From: Eubacterium sp.
Lineage (GTDB): Bacteria > Bacillota > Clostridia > Peptostreptococcales > Anaerovoracaceae
Direction of reading: 5' to 3'
Length of the DNA stretch: 64,000 bases
NCBI GenBank assembly: GCA_021769965.1
Contig: JAETRU010000010.1
Span: 1-64,000, forward strand
In this document: positions 32,994 through 41,168 of the stretch, in pieces
Position numbering within the stretch: the stretch's first letter is position 1
How the letters are laid out: every line of letters begins with the position of its first letter
Position numbers and translations under genes: made by a program
Notes under the pieces: model-generated
The model's database searches: none
What the model saw: only the letters and a program-made list of their open reading frames with translations
Told to the model about the DNA's origin: nothing

Positions 32994-33440
32994 ATGGGAA
33001 AGCATTTAATTGTTATTGGCTGCGCGATTCTCATCGTAATCGGCTTGCTTGTCAGACAATGGTTTATCGGCATTTCTCTCAAGAAAACCAATGAGACGGA
33101 AGATGCAAAACAGTCATTAAACAGTGATGAGGAGAGATCACAGTTTTACTCAGACTTAACCAGCACCGGTGTCAGGATCAAATTGAAATGGATACAGACA
33201 ATTTATCTTGGCTACGCCATCATTTACATGCATTACAGCGTCGTTAGCTGGGATGGGGTAGCGCCGTATATGACAATGGAGGCATACAAAATTATGAGTA
33301 TCATTGCGGCGATCTATACGGCGATTATTATGGGGTACAATTTCAAATTTGAATCAAGGCAAACTGCTAAAAACGCTTGTTATACAGGAACTTTGGTCAT
33401 GCTGTTCGGAATCTTGGTAATCTGCATTAAAAATATGTAG
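32994..33440 (+). CDS. Four-span membrane protein of unknown family
   Basis: 148 residues with hydrophobic segments at about 5-22 (LIVIGCAILIVIGLLVRQWF), 75-90 (YLGYAIIYMHYSV), 100-118 (YKIMSIIAAIYTAIIMGY) and 130-146 (GTLVMLFGILVICI), and a polar loop (TNETEDAKQSLNSDEERSQF). No family recognised. Start 32994 chosen for GGAGGGG; the ORF also opens at TTG 32979. It has its own promoter directly after the secreted protein gene, the layout of toxin and immunity protein; function is unproven. Confidence 0.65.
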   Translation: MGKHLIVIGCAILIVIGLLVRQWFIGISLKKTNETEDAKQSLNSDEERSQFYSDLTSTGVRIKLKWIQTIYLGYAIIYMHYSVVSWDGVAPYMTMEAYKIMSIIAAIYTAIIMGYNFKFESRQTAKNACYTGTLVMLFGILVICIKNM

Positions 33441-33444
33441 TGAA

Positions 33445-33606
33445 GTTATCTTAAAACGCACAAAATCGAAGAAAGAGTACAACTGCTTCGGCCCCATCAA
33501 AAGCAAGCTGATGCAAAAAAGCTGGGAACAGCCATATTATGTAAAAAATTTCGTCCTAAATCGGAAAAATCGCTGATTTAGGACGAATTATTCTGTGTAG
33601 AAAGGC
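33445..33606 (+). repeat. Dispersed hairpin-bearing element, copy 2
   Basis: Same organisation as 24332-24492: a coding-like part (VILKRTKSKKEYNCFGPIKS … PYYVKNFV), then a 13-bp perfect stem (33550-33562 with 33575-33587; TTCGTCCTAAATC / GATTTAGGACGAA) and TTCTGTGTAGAAAGGC. The middle of the stem differs from copy 1 on both arms so that pairing is kept. It follows the four-span protein gene closely and may terminate it. Confidence 0.7.
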
Positions 33607-33627
33607 CCTTGCCCTTGATGACAAAAG

Positions 33628-33704
33628 TGTCCGATGAAATACAGCAAAGTTACTCGACAAAATACCGCAAAAATGTCCGATGAAATAACGCAAAGTTACT
33701 CGAT
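33628..33704 (+). repeat. Two 30-bp direct repeats, 47 bp apart, upstream of the ATPase gene
   Basis: The unit TGTCCGATGAAATA-(CA/AC)-GCAAAGTTACTCGA occurs at 33628-33657 and 33675-33704 (28 of 30 identical), ending six bases before the -35 box of the next promoter. The position suggests an operator. Confidence 0.7.
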
Positions 33705-33710
33705 TTCACT

Positions 33711-33739
33711 TGACTTTTTTGAGAAAGCAGGGTAGACTC
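33711..33739 (+). promoter_or_regulatory. Sigma-A promoter of the AAA/DUF4143 ATPase gene
   Basis: TTGACT (33711-33716), 17 bases, TAGACT (33734-33739); start codon 17 bases later with a GAGGTG site. Confidence 0.65.
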
Positions 33740-33755
33740 TAATTGAGGTGAAATC

Positions 33756-35045
33756 ATGAAAAATCAATATCTTTCAAGAATTATAGATACTGTTTTGGAT
33801 GAATATCTGGACGCTTTTGGGGCAGTACTTATCGTAGGACCAAAATGGTGCGGAAAAACGACTTCTGCCGAGCAGGCGGCAGCAAGTGTCATTAAGCTGC
33901 AGGACAGGAAACGGTCAAGGCAGTATATGATGATGGCGGAATTAAATCCCGCAAAGCTGCTTGAGGGTGAAGCTCCAAGATTAATTGATGAATGGCAGAT
34001 GGCTCCTGTTTTGTGGGATACGATTAGAGATGAGGTAGATGAGCGCAGACTGTCCGGACAATTTATTCTGACCGGGTCCGCAGTGCCAAAGGACGACGGA
34101 ATCAGCCATACCGGAACGGGCAGAATCGGCAGACTGAAAATGTATCCGATGAGTTTGTTTGAATCAGAGGAGTCCAATGGGCAGATATCTTTGCGCGATC
34201 TGTTTGAGGGAGATGCCGATATCGATGGAATTATGTCGGATTTAGATATAGAGCATCTTGCCTTCGCGATTTGCAGAGGAGGCTGGCCTGAAACAGTAAA
34301 GAAGATCGGAAGAAGCGCGCTTCTGGCAGCGGAAGGTTATATACAGTCCCTTTGTGAAACTGATGTATCCCGGATAGATACAGCCTTGCGCAACCCGAAG
34401 AGAATTCGGGCTATTTTGCGTGCTTATGCCAGAAATATATCCACTTTGGCAAAGAAAACCTCAATTCTTGCAGATATGCAGGCTAATGATATGAGCTTTT
34501 CATCCAGTACTTTTTATGAGTATTTGAATGTTTTGCAGAGATTGTTTGTGATAGAGGATATTCCTGCATGGTCACCGGCAATTCGTTCCAAATCAGCCGT
34601 TCGCTCAGGGGATAAAATTGGATTTACAGATCCGTCTCTTGCTGCTGCGGCAATGGGGCTTACACCGGAAAGAATGCTGGGCGATTTGGAATCCATGGGA
34701 TTTTATTTTGAAGCGCTTTGCATAAGGGATTTGAAAATTTATTCTCAGCGTCTTGGGGGTGAAGTTTCTTACTATCACGATAGATATGGCCTGGAAAGTG
34801 ACTGCGTGCTGCATCTGAGAGACGGGCGATATGCGCTCATAGAAGTGAAACTGGGCGGACGGCAAATTGACGAAGGCTCGGCGCATTTATTGGAGTTAAA
34901 AGCGTTGGTACAGAAATACAACCGGAGCGGAAAGGGAAGTAAACTGGAAGAACCAACTTTTCTGATGGTGCTTACAGGAGGAGAATTTGCATACCAGAGA
35001 AAAGACGGTGTGTATGTAGTGCCTGTCGGGTGTCTGAGAGATTAG
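33756..35045 (+). CDS. AAA ATPase with DUF4143 domain
   Basis: 429 residues. N-terminal P-loop ATPase (AAA_14 type): VLIVGPKWCGKTTSAEQAA, RLIDEWQMAPVLWDTIRDEVD (Walker B), FILTGSAVPKDDG (sensor). C-terminal DUF4143: TFYEYLNVLQRLFVIEDIPAW and DSDCVLHLRDGRYALIEVKLGG, the last resembling a nuclease-like E-x-K strand. These proteins are frequent in anaerobes and archaea, often near mobile elements or as orphans; function is unknown. It has its own repeat-flanked promoter and marks the right edge of the accessory island. Confidence 0.82.
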   Translation: MKNQYLSRIIDTVLDEYLDAFGAVLIVGPKWCGKTTSAEQAAASVIKLQDRKRSRQYMMMAELNPAKLLEGEAPRLIDEWQMAPVLWDTIRDEVDERRLSGQFILTGSAVPKDDGISHTGTGRIGRLKMYPMSLFESEESNGQISLRDLFEGDADIDGIMSDLDIEHLAFAICRGGWPETVKKIGRSALLAAEGYIQSLCETDVSRIDTALRNPKRIRAILRAYARNISTLAKKTSILADMQANDMSFSSSTFYEYLNVLQRLFVIEDIPAWSPAIRSKSAVRSGDKIGFTDPSLAAAAMGLTPERMLGDLESMGFYFEALCIRDLKIYSQRLGGEVSYYHDRYGLESDCVLHLRDGRYALIEVKLGGRQIDEGSAHLLELKALVQKYNRSGKGSKLEEPTFLMVLTGGEFAYQRKDGVYVVPVGCLRD

Positions 35046-35078
35046 ATGATGCAGAGCATGGCAATATAATTTCTCCCA

Positions 35079-35107
35079 TTGCAACCATCCGCTTTTAAGC
35101 GTATAAT
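35079..35107 (+). promoter_or_regulatory. Sigma-A promoter of the phosphoribosyltransferase gene
   Basis: TTGCAA (35079-35084), 17 bases, TATAAT (35102-35107), 75 bases before the start codon; the leader contains a short GGATC/GATCC hairpin. Confidence 0.65.
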
Positions 35108-35182
35108 ATATCTGCCGGGGATCTCCATGCGGGATCCATGGGAAGGCGATAATTATAGGTGGAAGAAGAAAGGAACGCAGCC

Positions 35183-35734
35183 ATGTATTACGAAATGACC
35201 ATTGCAGGACTGAAGCGTCAGCTGCCGCTTTGCAGAATCACTGACGATCTTTATATCGGGGCTTTCATCATGTTCAGCGATGTGGAGATCACAAAAGCCA
35301 GTGCAGAGCAGCTTCTTGCTAAAGCGCCGGAATTTGACGTTATCATCACCGCGGAATCAAAGGGCATCCCTCTTGCCTATGAAATGGCGAGACAGGCGGG
35401 TATCGACGATTATATCGTAGCCAGAAAGGGAGCCAAGCTCTATATGCAGAACGTGATAACCACAGATGTGGATTCTATTACTACAGATCATATTCAGACA
35501 CTCTGTCTGGGACAGACCGAGATCGACAAGATGAAAGGAAAGCGGATCCTCATCGTCGACGATGTGATCAGCACAGGAGAATCTCTGAGATCTCTGGAGG
35601 TTCTGGTAAATCAGGTGGGCGGAAATATCGTCGGGAAAATGGCGGTCCTGGCAGAAGGCGAGGCCGCGGACAGAGACGATATCATCTTTCTTGAGAAACT
35701 GCCGGTATTCAATGCTGACGGCAGCGTGAAATAA
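35183..35734 (+). CDS. Purine phosphoribosyltransferase family protein (adenine/xanthine type)
   Basis: 183 residues. Type I phosphoribosyltransferase with the PRPP motif RILIVDDVISTGESLRSLE and the upstream DVIITAESKGIPLAYEMAR and YIVARKGAKLYM blocks seen in adenine and xanthine phosphoribosyltransferases. It joins a purine base to PRPP in salvage. Which base is used cannot be told. Start 35183 follows AAGGAACG; a GTG at 35159 would lengthen it by eight residues. Single-gene unit with promoter and terminator. Confidence 0.8.
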   Translation: MYYEMTIAGLKRQLPLCRITDDLYIGAFIMFSDVEITKASAEQLLAKAPEFDVIITAESKGIPLAYEMARQAGIDDYIVARKGAKLYMQNVITTDVDSITTDHIQTLCLGQTEIDKMKGKRILIVDDVISTGESLRSLEVLVNQVGGNIVGKMAVLAEGEAADRDDIIFLEKLPVFNADGSVK

Positions 35735-35770
35735 GCTGTCAGCATATATAAAGCAATACACAAAACGTAA

Positions 35771-35838
35771 AAAACGCTGCAGAGAAAGTCAGACCAATGG
35801 AGACCAAAACAAAGGCCCTTTCCCTGCAGCGGTTTTTT
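35771..35838 (+). terminator. Terminator of the phosphoribosyltransferase gene
   Basis: AAAACGCTGCAG at 35771 pairs with CTGCAGCGGTTTT before 35836, closing a longer imperfect hairpin and ending in TTTTTT. Convergent HD gene begins shortly after. Confidence 0.75.
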
Positions 35839-35865
35839 AATGTGTTTTAAAAGATCTGCCGGAGT

Positions 35866-36435
35866 CTATTTCTCCAGTTCCGCGATCTCATCTTCGCAGG
35901 CCTGCATAGCTTCCAGCGTCTCGGCCTGCAGCTTTTCCAGCTCCCAGCCCAGCTGCTCCGCGCCTCTCGCGATGATATCGCGGCTGCAGCCTGCAGCAAA
36001 TCTTTTATCTTTATATTTCTTTTTCAGAGACTTCAGTTCCATGTCCTTGGTGCTCTTGGACGGACGCATCAGAGCTGCCGCGCCGATAAGGCCCGTCAGT
36101 TCGTCCACTGCGAACAGCACTTTTTCCATTTCATGTTCCGGAGCTACGTCGCAGCACTCTCCGTAACCGTGGGAGGCTACCGCGTGGATAATTGCGGGGT
36201 CTACGCCTGCTTCCGCGAGAAGCTCCGGCGCTTTCTGGCAGTGCTCCTCCGGCCACATCTCAAAGTCGATGTCGTGGAGCAGACCGCATACGGCCCAGAA
36301 CTCGGCATCCTCCCCGTAGCCCAGTTTTTTCGCCATGTAGCGCATGACACATTCTACGGTGACGCCGTGGTGGATATGGAATTCTTCTTTGTTATACTTT
36401 TTCAGAAGTTCTAATGCTTCTTCTCTGCTGATCAT
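35866..36435 (-). CDS. HD-domain hydrolase
   Basis: 189 residues. HD metal-phosphohydrolase pattern: EEFHIHHGVTVECVMRYMAKKLG (first His), WAVCGLLHDIDFEMWPEEH (HD), IIHAVASHGYG and VLFAVDELTGLIGAAALMRP (later His/Asp). The family hydrolyses phosphate esters or nucleotides; substrate unknown. Start 36435 follows AAGGAAGTG, which overlaps an alternative GTG start at 36444. A coiled acidic tail (EKLQAETLEAMQACEDEIAEL) ends the protein. Confidence 0.8.
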   Translation of the reverse strand: MISREEALELLKKYNKEEFHIHHGVTVECVMRYMAKKLGYGEDAEFWAVCGLLHDIDFEMWPEEHCQKAPELLAEAGVDPAIIHAVASHGYGECCDVAPEHEMEKVLFAVDELTGLIGAAALMRPSKSTKDMELKSLKKKYKDKRFAAGCSRDIIARGAEQLGWELEKLQAETLEAMQACEDEIAELEK

Positions 36436-36477
36436 TGGTATCACTTCCTTGTCGTAATGTTTTGTAAACAGTATACT

Positions 36478-37410
36478 CTAATTTCCCTTTGGCTGCAACC
36501 GTTCTTCCTTTGAAGGCAGCTGCGGGATGATAACTGCGATAAAGATGACGACACATCCGATGCCCTCTACCAGAGACAGGCTTTCATTGGCAAGAAGCAC
36601 TCCGAAGAGAACGGAAAATACGGATTCCAGACTCATGATCAAAGTTGCCACTGTCGGCTCCGCGTGCTTCTGTCCTACGACCTGAAGCGTGTAGCCTATG
36701 CCGGAAGAGACCACGCCGCAGTACAGGATCGGCAGCCAGCAGTCTACGATGTCGGCCCATACAGGGTTTTCAAAGATGAACATGCACACGATGCCGATGA
36801 CGCCTACGGTCAGGAACTGGATGCAGGACAGCTTGATGCCGTCGCATTTCGGCGAGAAGTGGTCTACCACCATGATGTGGCAGGAGAAAGCCACAGCGCA
36901 GAGCAGTACGAAGAAGTCGCCTGTCTGCAGATTGAATCCGCCGCCCTTGCCTGCCATGGTCAGCAGGTAGAAGCCAAAAGCGCCGAGGACCACGCAGAAC
37001 CAGATGATAGGGCGGACTTTTTTCTTCAGCAGAAGACCCAGGATCGGCACGATGACGATGTACAGCGATGTGATAAATCCGGCTTTGCCGGCGTCAGTCT
37101 CAAAGTACAGACCGAACTGCTGCAGGCTGGACGCGATACACAGCACGATACCGCAGGCCAGACCGCCTTTGATCAGGACTTTTTTCTCCGCGGCTTTTTC
37201 CGCTTCTGTTTTCGGCTCCGCGTTATCTCCATTCCCCATCTTCTGGAAGATGAGGATGACCGGGATCAGTACCAGACCGCCGATGAGCATACGGATGCCG
37301 TTGTATGTAAAAGGCTCCAGTACCGCTCCGGCTTTCTGGGCTACAAAAGCAGAACCCCAGATGATCGCGGTAATTAACAGCATAATGTCACTTTGTAATT
37401 TTTTGTTCAT
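36478..37410 (-). CDS. EamA/DMT family transporter
   Basis: 310 residues, ten membrane segments in two repeated EamA halves: ITAIIWGSAFVAQKAGA...NGIRMLIGGLVLIPVIL and LPILYCGVVSSGIGYTLQVVGQ...LESVFSVLFGVLLANESLSL. Drug/metabolite transporters of this type export amino acids or other metabolites. A charged loop rich in Glu and Lys (NAEPKTEAEKAAEKK) sits after the second span. Start 37410 (ATG) preferred to TTG 37419; AAGGA lies upstream. Divergent from cobT. Confidence 0.85.
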   Translation of the reverse strand: MNKKLQSDIMLLITAIIWGSAFVAQKAGAVLEPFTYNGIRMLIGGLVLIPVILIFQKMGNGDNAEPKTEAEKAAEKKVLIKGGLACGIVLCIASSLQQFGLYFETDAGKAGFITSLYIVIVPILGLLLKKKVRPIIWFCVVLGAFGFYLLTMAGKGGGFNLQTGDFFVLLCAVAFSCHIMVVDHFSPKCDGIKLSCIQFLTVGVIGIVCMFIFENPVWADIVDCWLPILYCGVVSSGIGYTLQVVGQKHAEPTVATLIMSLESVFSVLFGVLLANESLSLVEGIGCVVIFIAVIIPQLPSKEERLQPKGN

Positions 37411-37566
37411 AGCAATCAAATCCTTTTCTTAATAGAATAATCTCCACTTAGGTATAACAAATTATATTAAAAGTCAAACGATTTTACAAGATGAGAAACT
37501 TTTTTTTCAGACAAAAATATGTTAAGATGGTTGTATTGGCGAACAAACAGAAAAGAGGATAAAGTG

Positions 37567-38700
37567 ATGAACGAAGAAAAAAAACTATTTACACTGATAG
37601 GAGAGATCAAAGGACTGGACGAAGCAGCCATGAAGGCCGCGAAGGACCGACAGGACTATCTGGCAAAACCGCCGGGAAGTCTTGGCAGGCTGGAGGATAT
37701 CTCCATCAAGATCGCGGGCATCACCGGCAAGGCCGTCGGCAACGACGTGACACGCCAGTGCGTGGCGATCATGTGCGCAGATAACGGTGTGGTAGAAGAG
37801 GGCGTAGCGTCAGCTCCTCAGTCTGTCACGCTGTCACAGACCATCAATTTTACGAGAAGGTATACCGGCGTCAGTTCCATGGCAAAATACTATGGAATCG
37901 ATCTTCTGGTAACAGATATAGGCGTGGCTATGGAGATCCCGCAGGAGCTGTACACTGATTCCATGCTGACGGAAGAAGGAAAGATCCCGGTAAAGATCGT
38001 AAACAGAAGGATCGCCAACGGCACGCGTAATCTGGCAAAGGAAGCCGCTATGACCAGAGCGGAAGCCGTGCAGGCGATCCTGACCGGCATTGAAGCGGCT
38101 GAGGCTGTCAAAAAAGCCGGCATACAGCTCTTCGGCGTAGGAGAGATGGGTATCGGCAATACCACTACCAGCTCCGCGGTGCTCAGCGCGCTGACCGGAG
38201 CGAAGGCAAAGGATGTGGTCGGCAGAGGCGGCGGCCTCAACGATGAAGGCCTTGCCAAAAAGATCAGGATCGTAGACGACGCGGTAAACAGCTGGTGTAT
38301 GGGAGATCCGATCGAAAAGCTGGCTAAAGTAGGCGGCTACGATATCTGCGCTATGACAGGCGCGTTCCTGGGCGCCGGCATCTACCGGATCCCGGTGGTG
38401 ATCGACGGATTCATCTCCGTGGTTGCGGCCTGCGTGGCAAAGGAACTGAATCCGAGGGTGGTGGACTTCATGTTCGCGTCTCATAAATCCTATGAGATCG
38501 GATATCAGATCGCCATGGAGAGACTGGGTCTTGCGCCGATGTTCGATCTGGGCATGAGGCTGGGCGAAGGCAGCGGCTGTCCGATCGCTTTCAAGATCAT
38601 TGAAACAGCCATTGCTTCCATGAACCTGATGAAGTCCCTTGAGGAAGCTTCCGTCAACGGTGATTATTTAGAAGAGATCAGAAGGGAAAACTTATTCTAA
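37567..38700 (+). CDS. cobT: Nicotinate-nucleotide:dimethylbenzimidazole phosphoribosyltransferase
   Basis: 377 residues. Makes alpha-ribazole phosphate, the activated lower ligand of cobalamin. Family blocks: LAKPPGSLGRLEDISIKIAGITG, IMCADNGVVEEGVASAPQSVT, FGVGEMGIGNTTTSSAV, GRGGGLNDEGLAKK, VVIDGFISVVAA, FASHKSYEIG and RLGEGSGCPIA. The catalytic Glu of GEGSG-type motif is present. Start 37567 follows GAGGATAAAGTG. Its stop overlaps the cobU start by one base. No cobalamin riboswitch is visible in the 150-base leader. Confidence 0.92.
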   Translation: MNEEKKLFTLIGEIKGLDEAAMKAAKDRQDYLAKPPGSLGRLEDISIKIAGITGKAVGNDVTRQCVAIMCADNGVVEEGVASAPQSVTLSQTINFTRRYTGVSSMAKYYGIDLLVTDIGVAMEIPQELYTDSMLTEEGKIPVKIVNRRIANGTRNLAKEAAMTRAEAVQAILTGIEAAEAVKKAGIQLFGVGEMGIGNTTTSSAVLSALTGAKAKDVVGRGGGLNDEGLAKKIRIVDDAVNSWCMGDPIEKLAKVGGYDICAMTGAFLGAGIYRIPVVIDGFISVVAACVAKELNPRVVDFMFASHKSYEIGYQIAMERLGLAPMFDLGMRLGEGSGCPIAFKIIETAIASMNLMKSLEEASVNGDYLEEIRRENLF

Positions 38701-39266
38701 TGAACGTGTTTATCAGCGGCGGGTGTAAAAACGGCAAGTCCATGTACGCCCAGAATATAGCGAAGAAAATGGCGGAGCAGAGCGGCAGGCCTCTCTACTA
38801 TGTGGCCACCATGATCCCTGCTGATGATGAGGATCGGGCAAGGATCAGAAGGCATCTTGAGGATCGCAGCGGATGGGGTTTTGAGACACTGGAACAGGGC
38901 CGGAACATATGCGCGGCCCTGGACAGCGGCGGAGACGGCGAAAAGCAGAAGGTCGACCCGAAGGGCGTCTTTTTGCTGGACAGCGTGACAGCCCTGCTTT
39001 CCAATGAGATGTTTCTGCCTGACGGGACTTTTGATCCGGACGCCGGGCAGCGGGTCGGCGAAGAGCTGTGCAGCTTTGCCCGCAGAACAGGAAATACCGT
39101 ATTTGTCAGCGACTATATCTACTCCGACGCCAGGTGTTTTGATAACTGGACGGAAACCTACCGGCAGGCGCTGGCCCATGTCGACCGGCAGCTTGCCGCG
39201 GTCTGCGGTCAGGTCATAGAGGTGGCGTACGGTCATATTTACAAGTATGGGGAGGCAGAGATATGA
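38700..39266 (+). CDS. cobU: Adenosylcobinamide kinase / guanylyltransferase
   Basis: 188 residues. Walker A GGCKNGKS at the N-terminus, YYVATMIPADDEDRARIRRHLEDR (guanylylation region with His), FLLDSVTALLSNEMF (Walker B-like) and VFVSDYIYSD. CobU phosphorylates adenosylcobinamide and adds GMP before lower-ligand attachment. Its start overlaps the cobT stop and its end overlaps cobS by ATGA, so the three are translationally coupled. Confidence 0.85.
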   Translation: MNVFISGGCKNGKSMYAQNIAKKMAEQSGRPLYYVATMIPADDEDRARIRRHLEDRSGWGFETLEQGRNICAALDSGGDGEKQKVDPKGVFLLDSVTALLSNEMFLPDGTFDPDAGQRVGEELCSFARRTGNTVFVSDYIYSDARCFDNWTETYRQALAHVDRQLAAVCGQVIEVAYGHIYKYGEAEI

Positions 39267-40024
39267 AATTTGTAACCGCTTTTTTCATGGCGTGGGGGAA
39301 TTTTATCACGCTGCCATGCCCGTACAAAAGGTGGGACGGCGGACTGAAGAATATGATGCTGGCGTTTCTGCCGTCTGTAGGCGCGGTCATCGGACTGCTG
39401 TGGATGGCTGTCTTCTGGCTGATCTGGAAGCTGTCTCTGCCGCCTCTGGTCGCTTCGCTGGCGATGGTTTTTTATATTTTCGCCGTATGCGGTTTTATGC
39501 ATCTGGACGGATTCATGGACTGCAACGACGCTATTTTGTCCAGGCGGCCTTTGGAAGAACGGCAGCGGATCCTGAAGGATTCTAATGTAGGCGCTTTTGC
39601 CGCGGTGACCCTGGCGTTCCTGCTGATCGCCTGGTTTGCCGCCATGTCTACAGCGATATTTTCCATGGATTATGGCGCGCTGCTCTTGCTGCCGGTGGTC
39701 AGCCGGGGCGTATCAGGGCTTCACGTGCTGACCTGCGCGCCCATCGGACACAGCCAGTACGCGAAGGATTACGAAGCGCCTGGCAGGTGGAAGTACCGGG
39801 CGGCCGTCGGGGCGCAGCTGGTCCTCTTCGGTCTGGCGGCAGTACTGCTTTCCGCGGCTCCGGAAAGAACTCTGCTGATGGCCGCGGTAACTGCGGCAGC
39901 AGCGTTTCTGGCCTGTCTGTATGCTCGCAGACAGCTTGGGGGCATGAGCGGAGATATCGCGGGGTACACGATCTGTATCAGTGAATTAGCCGGGATCCTG
40001 GTTCTGGCTGTATGGCAATTTTGA
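39263..40024 (+). CDS. cobS: Cobalamin (5'-phosphate) synthase
   Basis: 253-residue membrane enzyme with about six spans, joining adenosylcobinamide-GDP and alpha-ribazole (phosphate). Motifs: NFITLPCPYKRWDGGLKNMMLAFLP, CGFMHLDGFMDCNDAILSRR (the HLDG-x-x-D metal site), LLLPVVSRG, and GGMSGDIAGYTICISEL. Overlaps cobU by four bases. Confidence 0.88.
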   Translation: MKFVTAFFMAWGNFITLPCPYKRWDGGLKNMMLAFLPSVGAVIGLLWMAVFWLIWKLSLPPLVASLAMVFYIFAVCGFMHLDGFMDCNDAILSRRPLEERQRILKDSNVGAFAAVTLAFLLIAWFAAMSTAIFSMDYGALLLLPVVSRGVSGLHVLTCAPIGHSQYAKDYEAPGRWKYRAAVGAQLVLFGLAAVLLSAAPERTLLMAAVTAAAAFLACLYARRQLGGMSGDIAGYTICISELAGILVLAVWQF

Positions 40025-40042
40025 CGAATCGAGGTTATAGAG

Positions 40043-40423
40043 ATGATATTAATTTTTGGAGGCGCGTATCAGGGCAAGCTGGACTATGCTCTGCGCACAT
40101 ATCATTTGACAGAAAAGGACGTATATCACTGTGATATGGAGACCATGGTGATCAATTTTGATAAAAAAGTTATCGCGGATGCGGAGCGCTTCGTGCTGGC
40201 CTGCATCAAAGAGGGAGTCAGCGCCAGAGAGTGTCTGGAAGACAATCTGGACCGGCTGCGGGACAAGATCGTGATCTTTGACGATATCTCTCAGGGCGTG
40301 GTGCCTGTGGATAAGACAGAACGGGCATGGCGGGAGATGACCGGCCGGTGCATGACCTATCTGGGCCAGGAAGCGGACGAGGTGATCCGTGTCTTCTGCG
40401 GCATTGGAAACAAAGTGAAATAG
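40043..40423 (+). CDS. Short CobU-like protein
   Basis: 126 residues. The start ILIFGGAYQGKLDYALRTYH resembles CobU's P-loop but with GK-L-D instead of GK-S/T, and the end RAWREMTGRCMTYLGQEADEVIRVFCGIGNKVK matches the CobU C-terminus closely. The middle is shortened by about 60 residues. It may be a second cobinamide kinase-like enzyme or a non-catalytic partner of CobU. It follows cobS by 18 bases in the same operon. Confidence 0.65.
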   Translation: MILIFGGAYQGKLDYALRTYHLTEKDVYHCDMETMVINFDKKVIADAERFVLACIKEGVSARECLEDNLDRLRDKIVIFDDISQGVVPVDKTERAWREMTGRCMTYLGQEADEVIRVFCGIGNKVK

Positions 40424-40438
40424 GAGCAGGGTGAAATC

Positions 40439-41083
40439 ATGGTATCGAAAATCTATCTGTACAGACACGGTATTACGGAAGGAAATGAGAAACGCTGGTA
40501 TTACGGCGGAGCGGATCTGCCTCTGACCGAAGGCGGAAAGAAAACGCTGCGGGATCTGGCGGAGCGGAACGTCTATCCTGCGCTGCCGGAGGACGCGGAT
40601 CTGTATACTACGGGACTGATCCGTACAGAGCAGACCTTGGAGATACTCTTCGGTCAGCGGGACCACCGCGTGATTCGGGATCTGCGGGAAATGGAGTTCG
40701 GAGATTACGAATGCGGCACCTACGAGGAACTGTCTAAATACGAGGATTTTGAAAAGTGGGCGTGGGATGAGACCGGTGATGTGGTTCTGCCCGGCGGAGA
40801 ATCGAAGAACCAGTTCGCGGCCAGGATCAAAGAGGGTCTGGCAGAGCTGCTGGGATATCACCGGCTGCGCGAGCTTGCCCACAGACACGACGGCAGGCCA
40901 GCGGTCTCAGCTGTGGTCTGCCACGGCGGCGTGATCTCCGCTGTCATGCAGATGCTGTTTCCGGAGGAAAAGGACAGCATGTGGGACTGGATGCCGTCGC
41001 CGGGATCCGGATACGCGGTTCTGTTTGAGGACGGAGACGCGGTCAGGTACGAGAAGATCATGGATATAGAGGAGCAGGCGTAG
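40439..41083 (+). CDS. Histidine phosphatase family protein, probable alpha-ribazole phosphatase
   Basis: 214 residues. RHG motif at residues 9-11 (IYLYRHGITEGNEKRWYYG), the second catalytic Glu region REMEFGDYECGTYEEL, and the C-terminal His in AVVCHGGVISAVMQMLF. In cobalamin operons this family is CobC, which removes phosphate from alpha-ribazole-5'-phosphate or adenosylcobalamin phosphate. It is the likely last biosynthetic gene of the cobT-cobU-cobS operon; ribosome site AGGAG. Confidence 0.8.
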   Translation: MVSKIYLYRHGITEGNEKRWYYGGADLPLTEGGKKTLRDLAERNVYPALPEDADLYTTGLIRTEQTLEILFGQRDHRVIRDLREMEFGDYECGTYEELSKYEDFEKWAWDETGDVVLPGGESKNQFAARIKEGLAELLGYHRLRELAHRHDGRPAVSAVVCHGGVISAVMQMLFPEEKDSMWDWMPSPGSGYAVLFEDGDAVRYEKIMDIEEQA

Positions 41084-41168
41084 GCGGGAGAACTGTCTGA
41101 GCCGCCGGCGCGTTCTCCTGACATATCTCCCGCGGCTGAGAATAAGATAGTCGTGGGAGGAAATGCGA

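Noticed and set aside
33628..33704. CRISPR array from the 30-bp direct repeats
   Set aside because: Only two imperfect units, one 17-bp gap, no cas genes, and position directly at a promoter.
37411..37566. Cobalamin riboswitch before cobT
   Set aside because: The 150-base leader is AT-rich and lacks the B12-box and the long conserved core; nothing supports a riboswitch.
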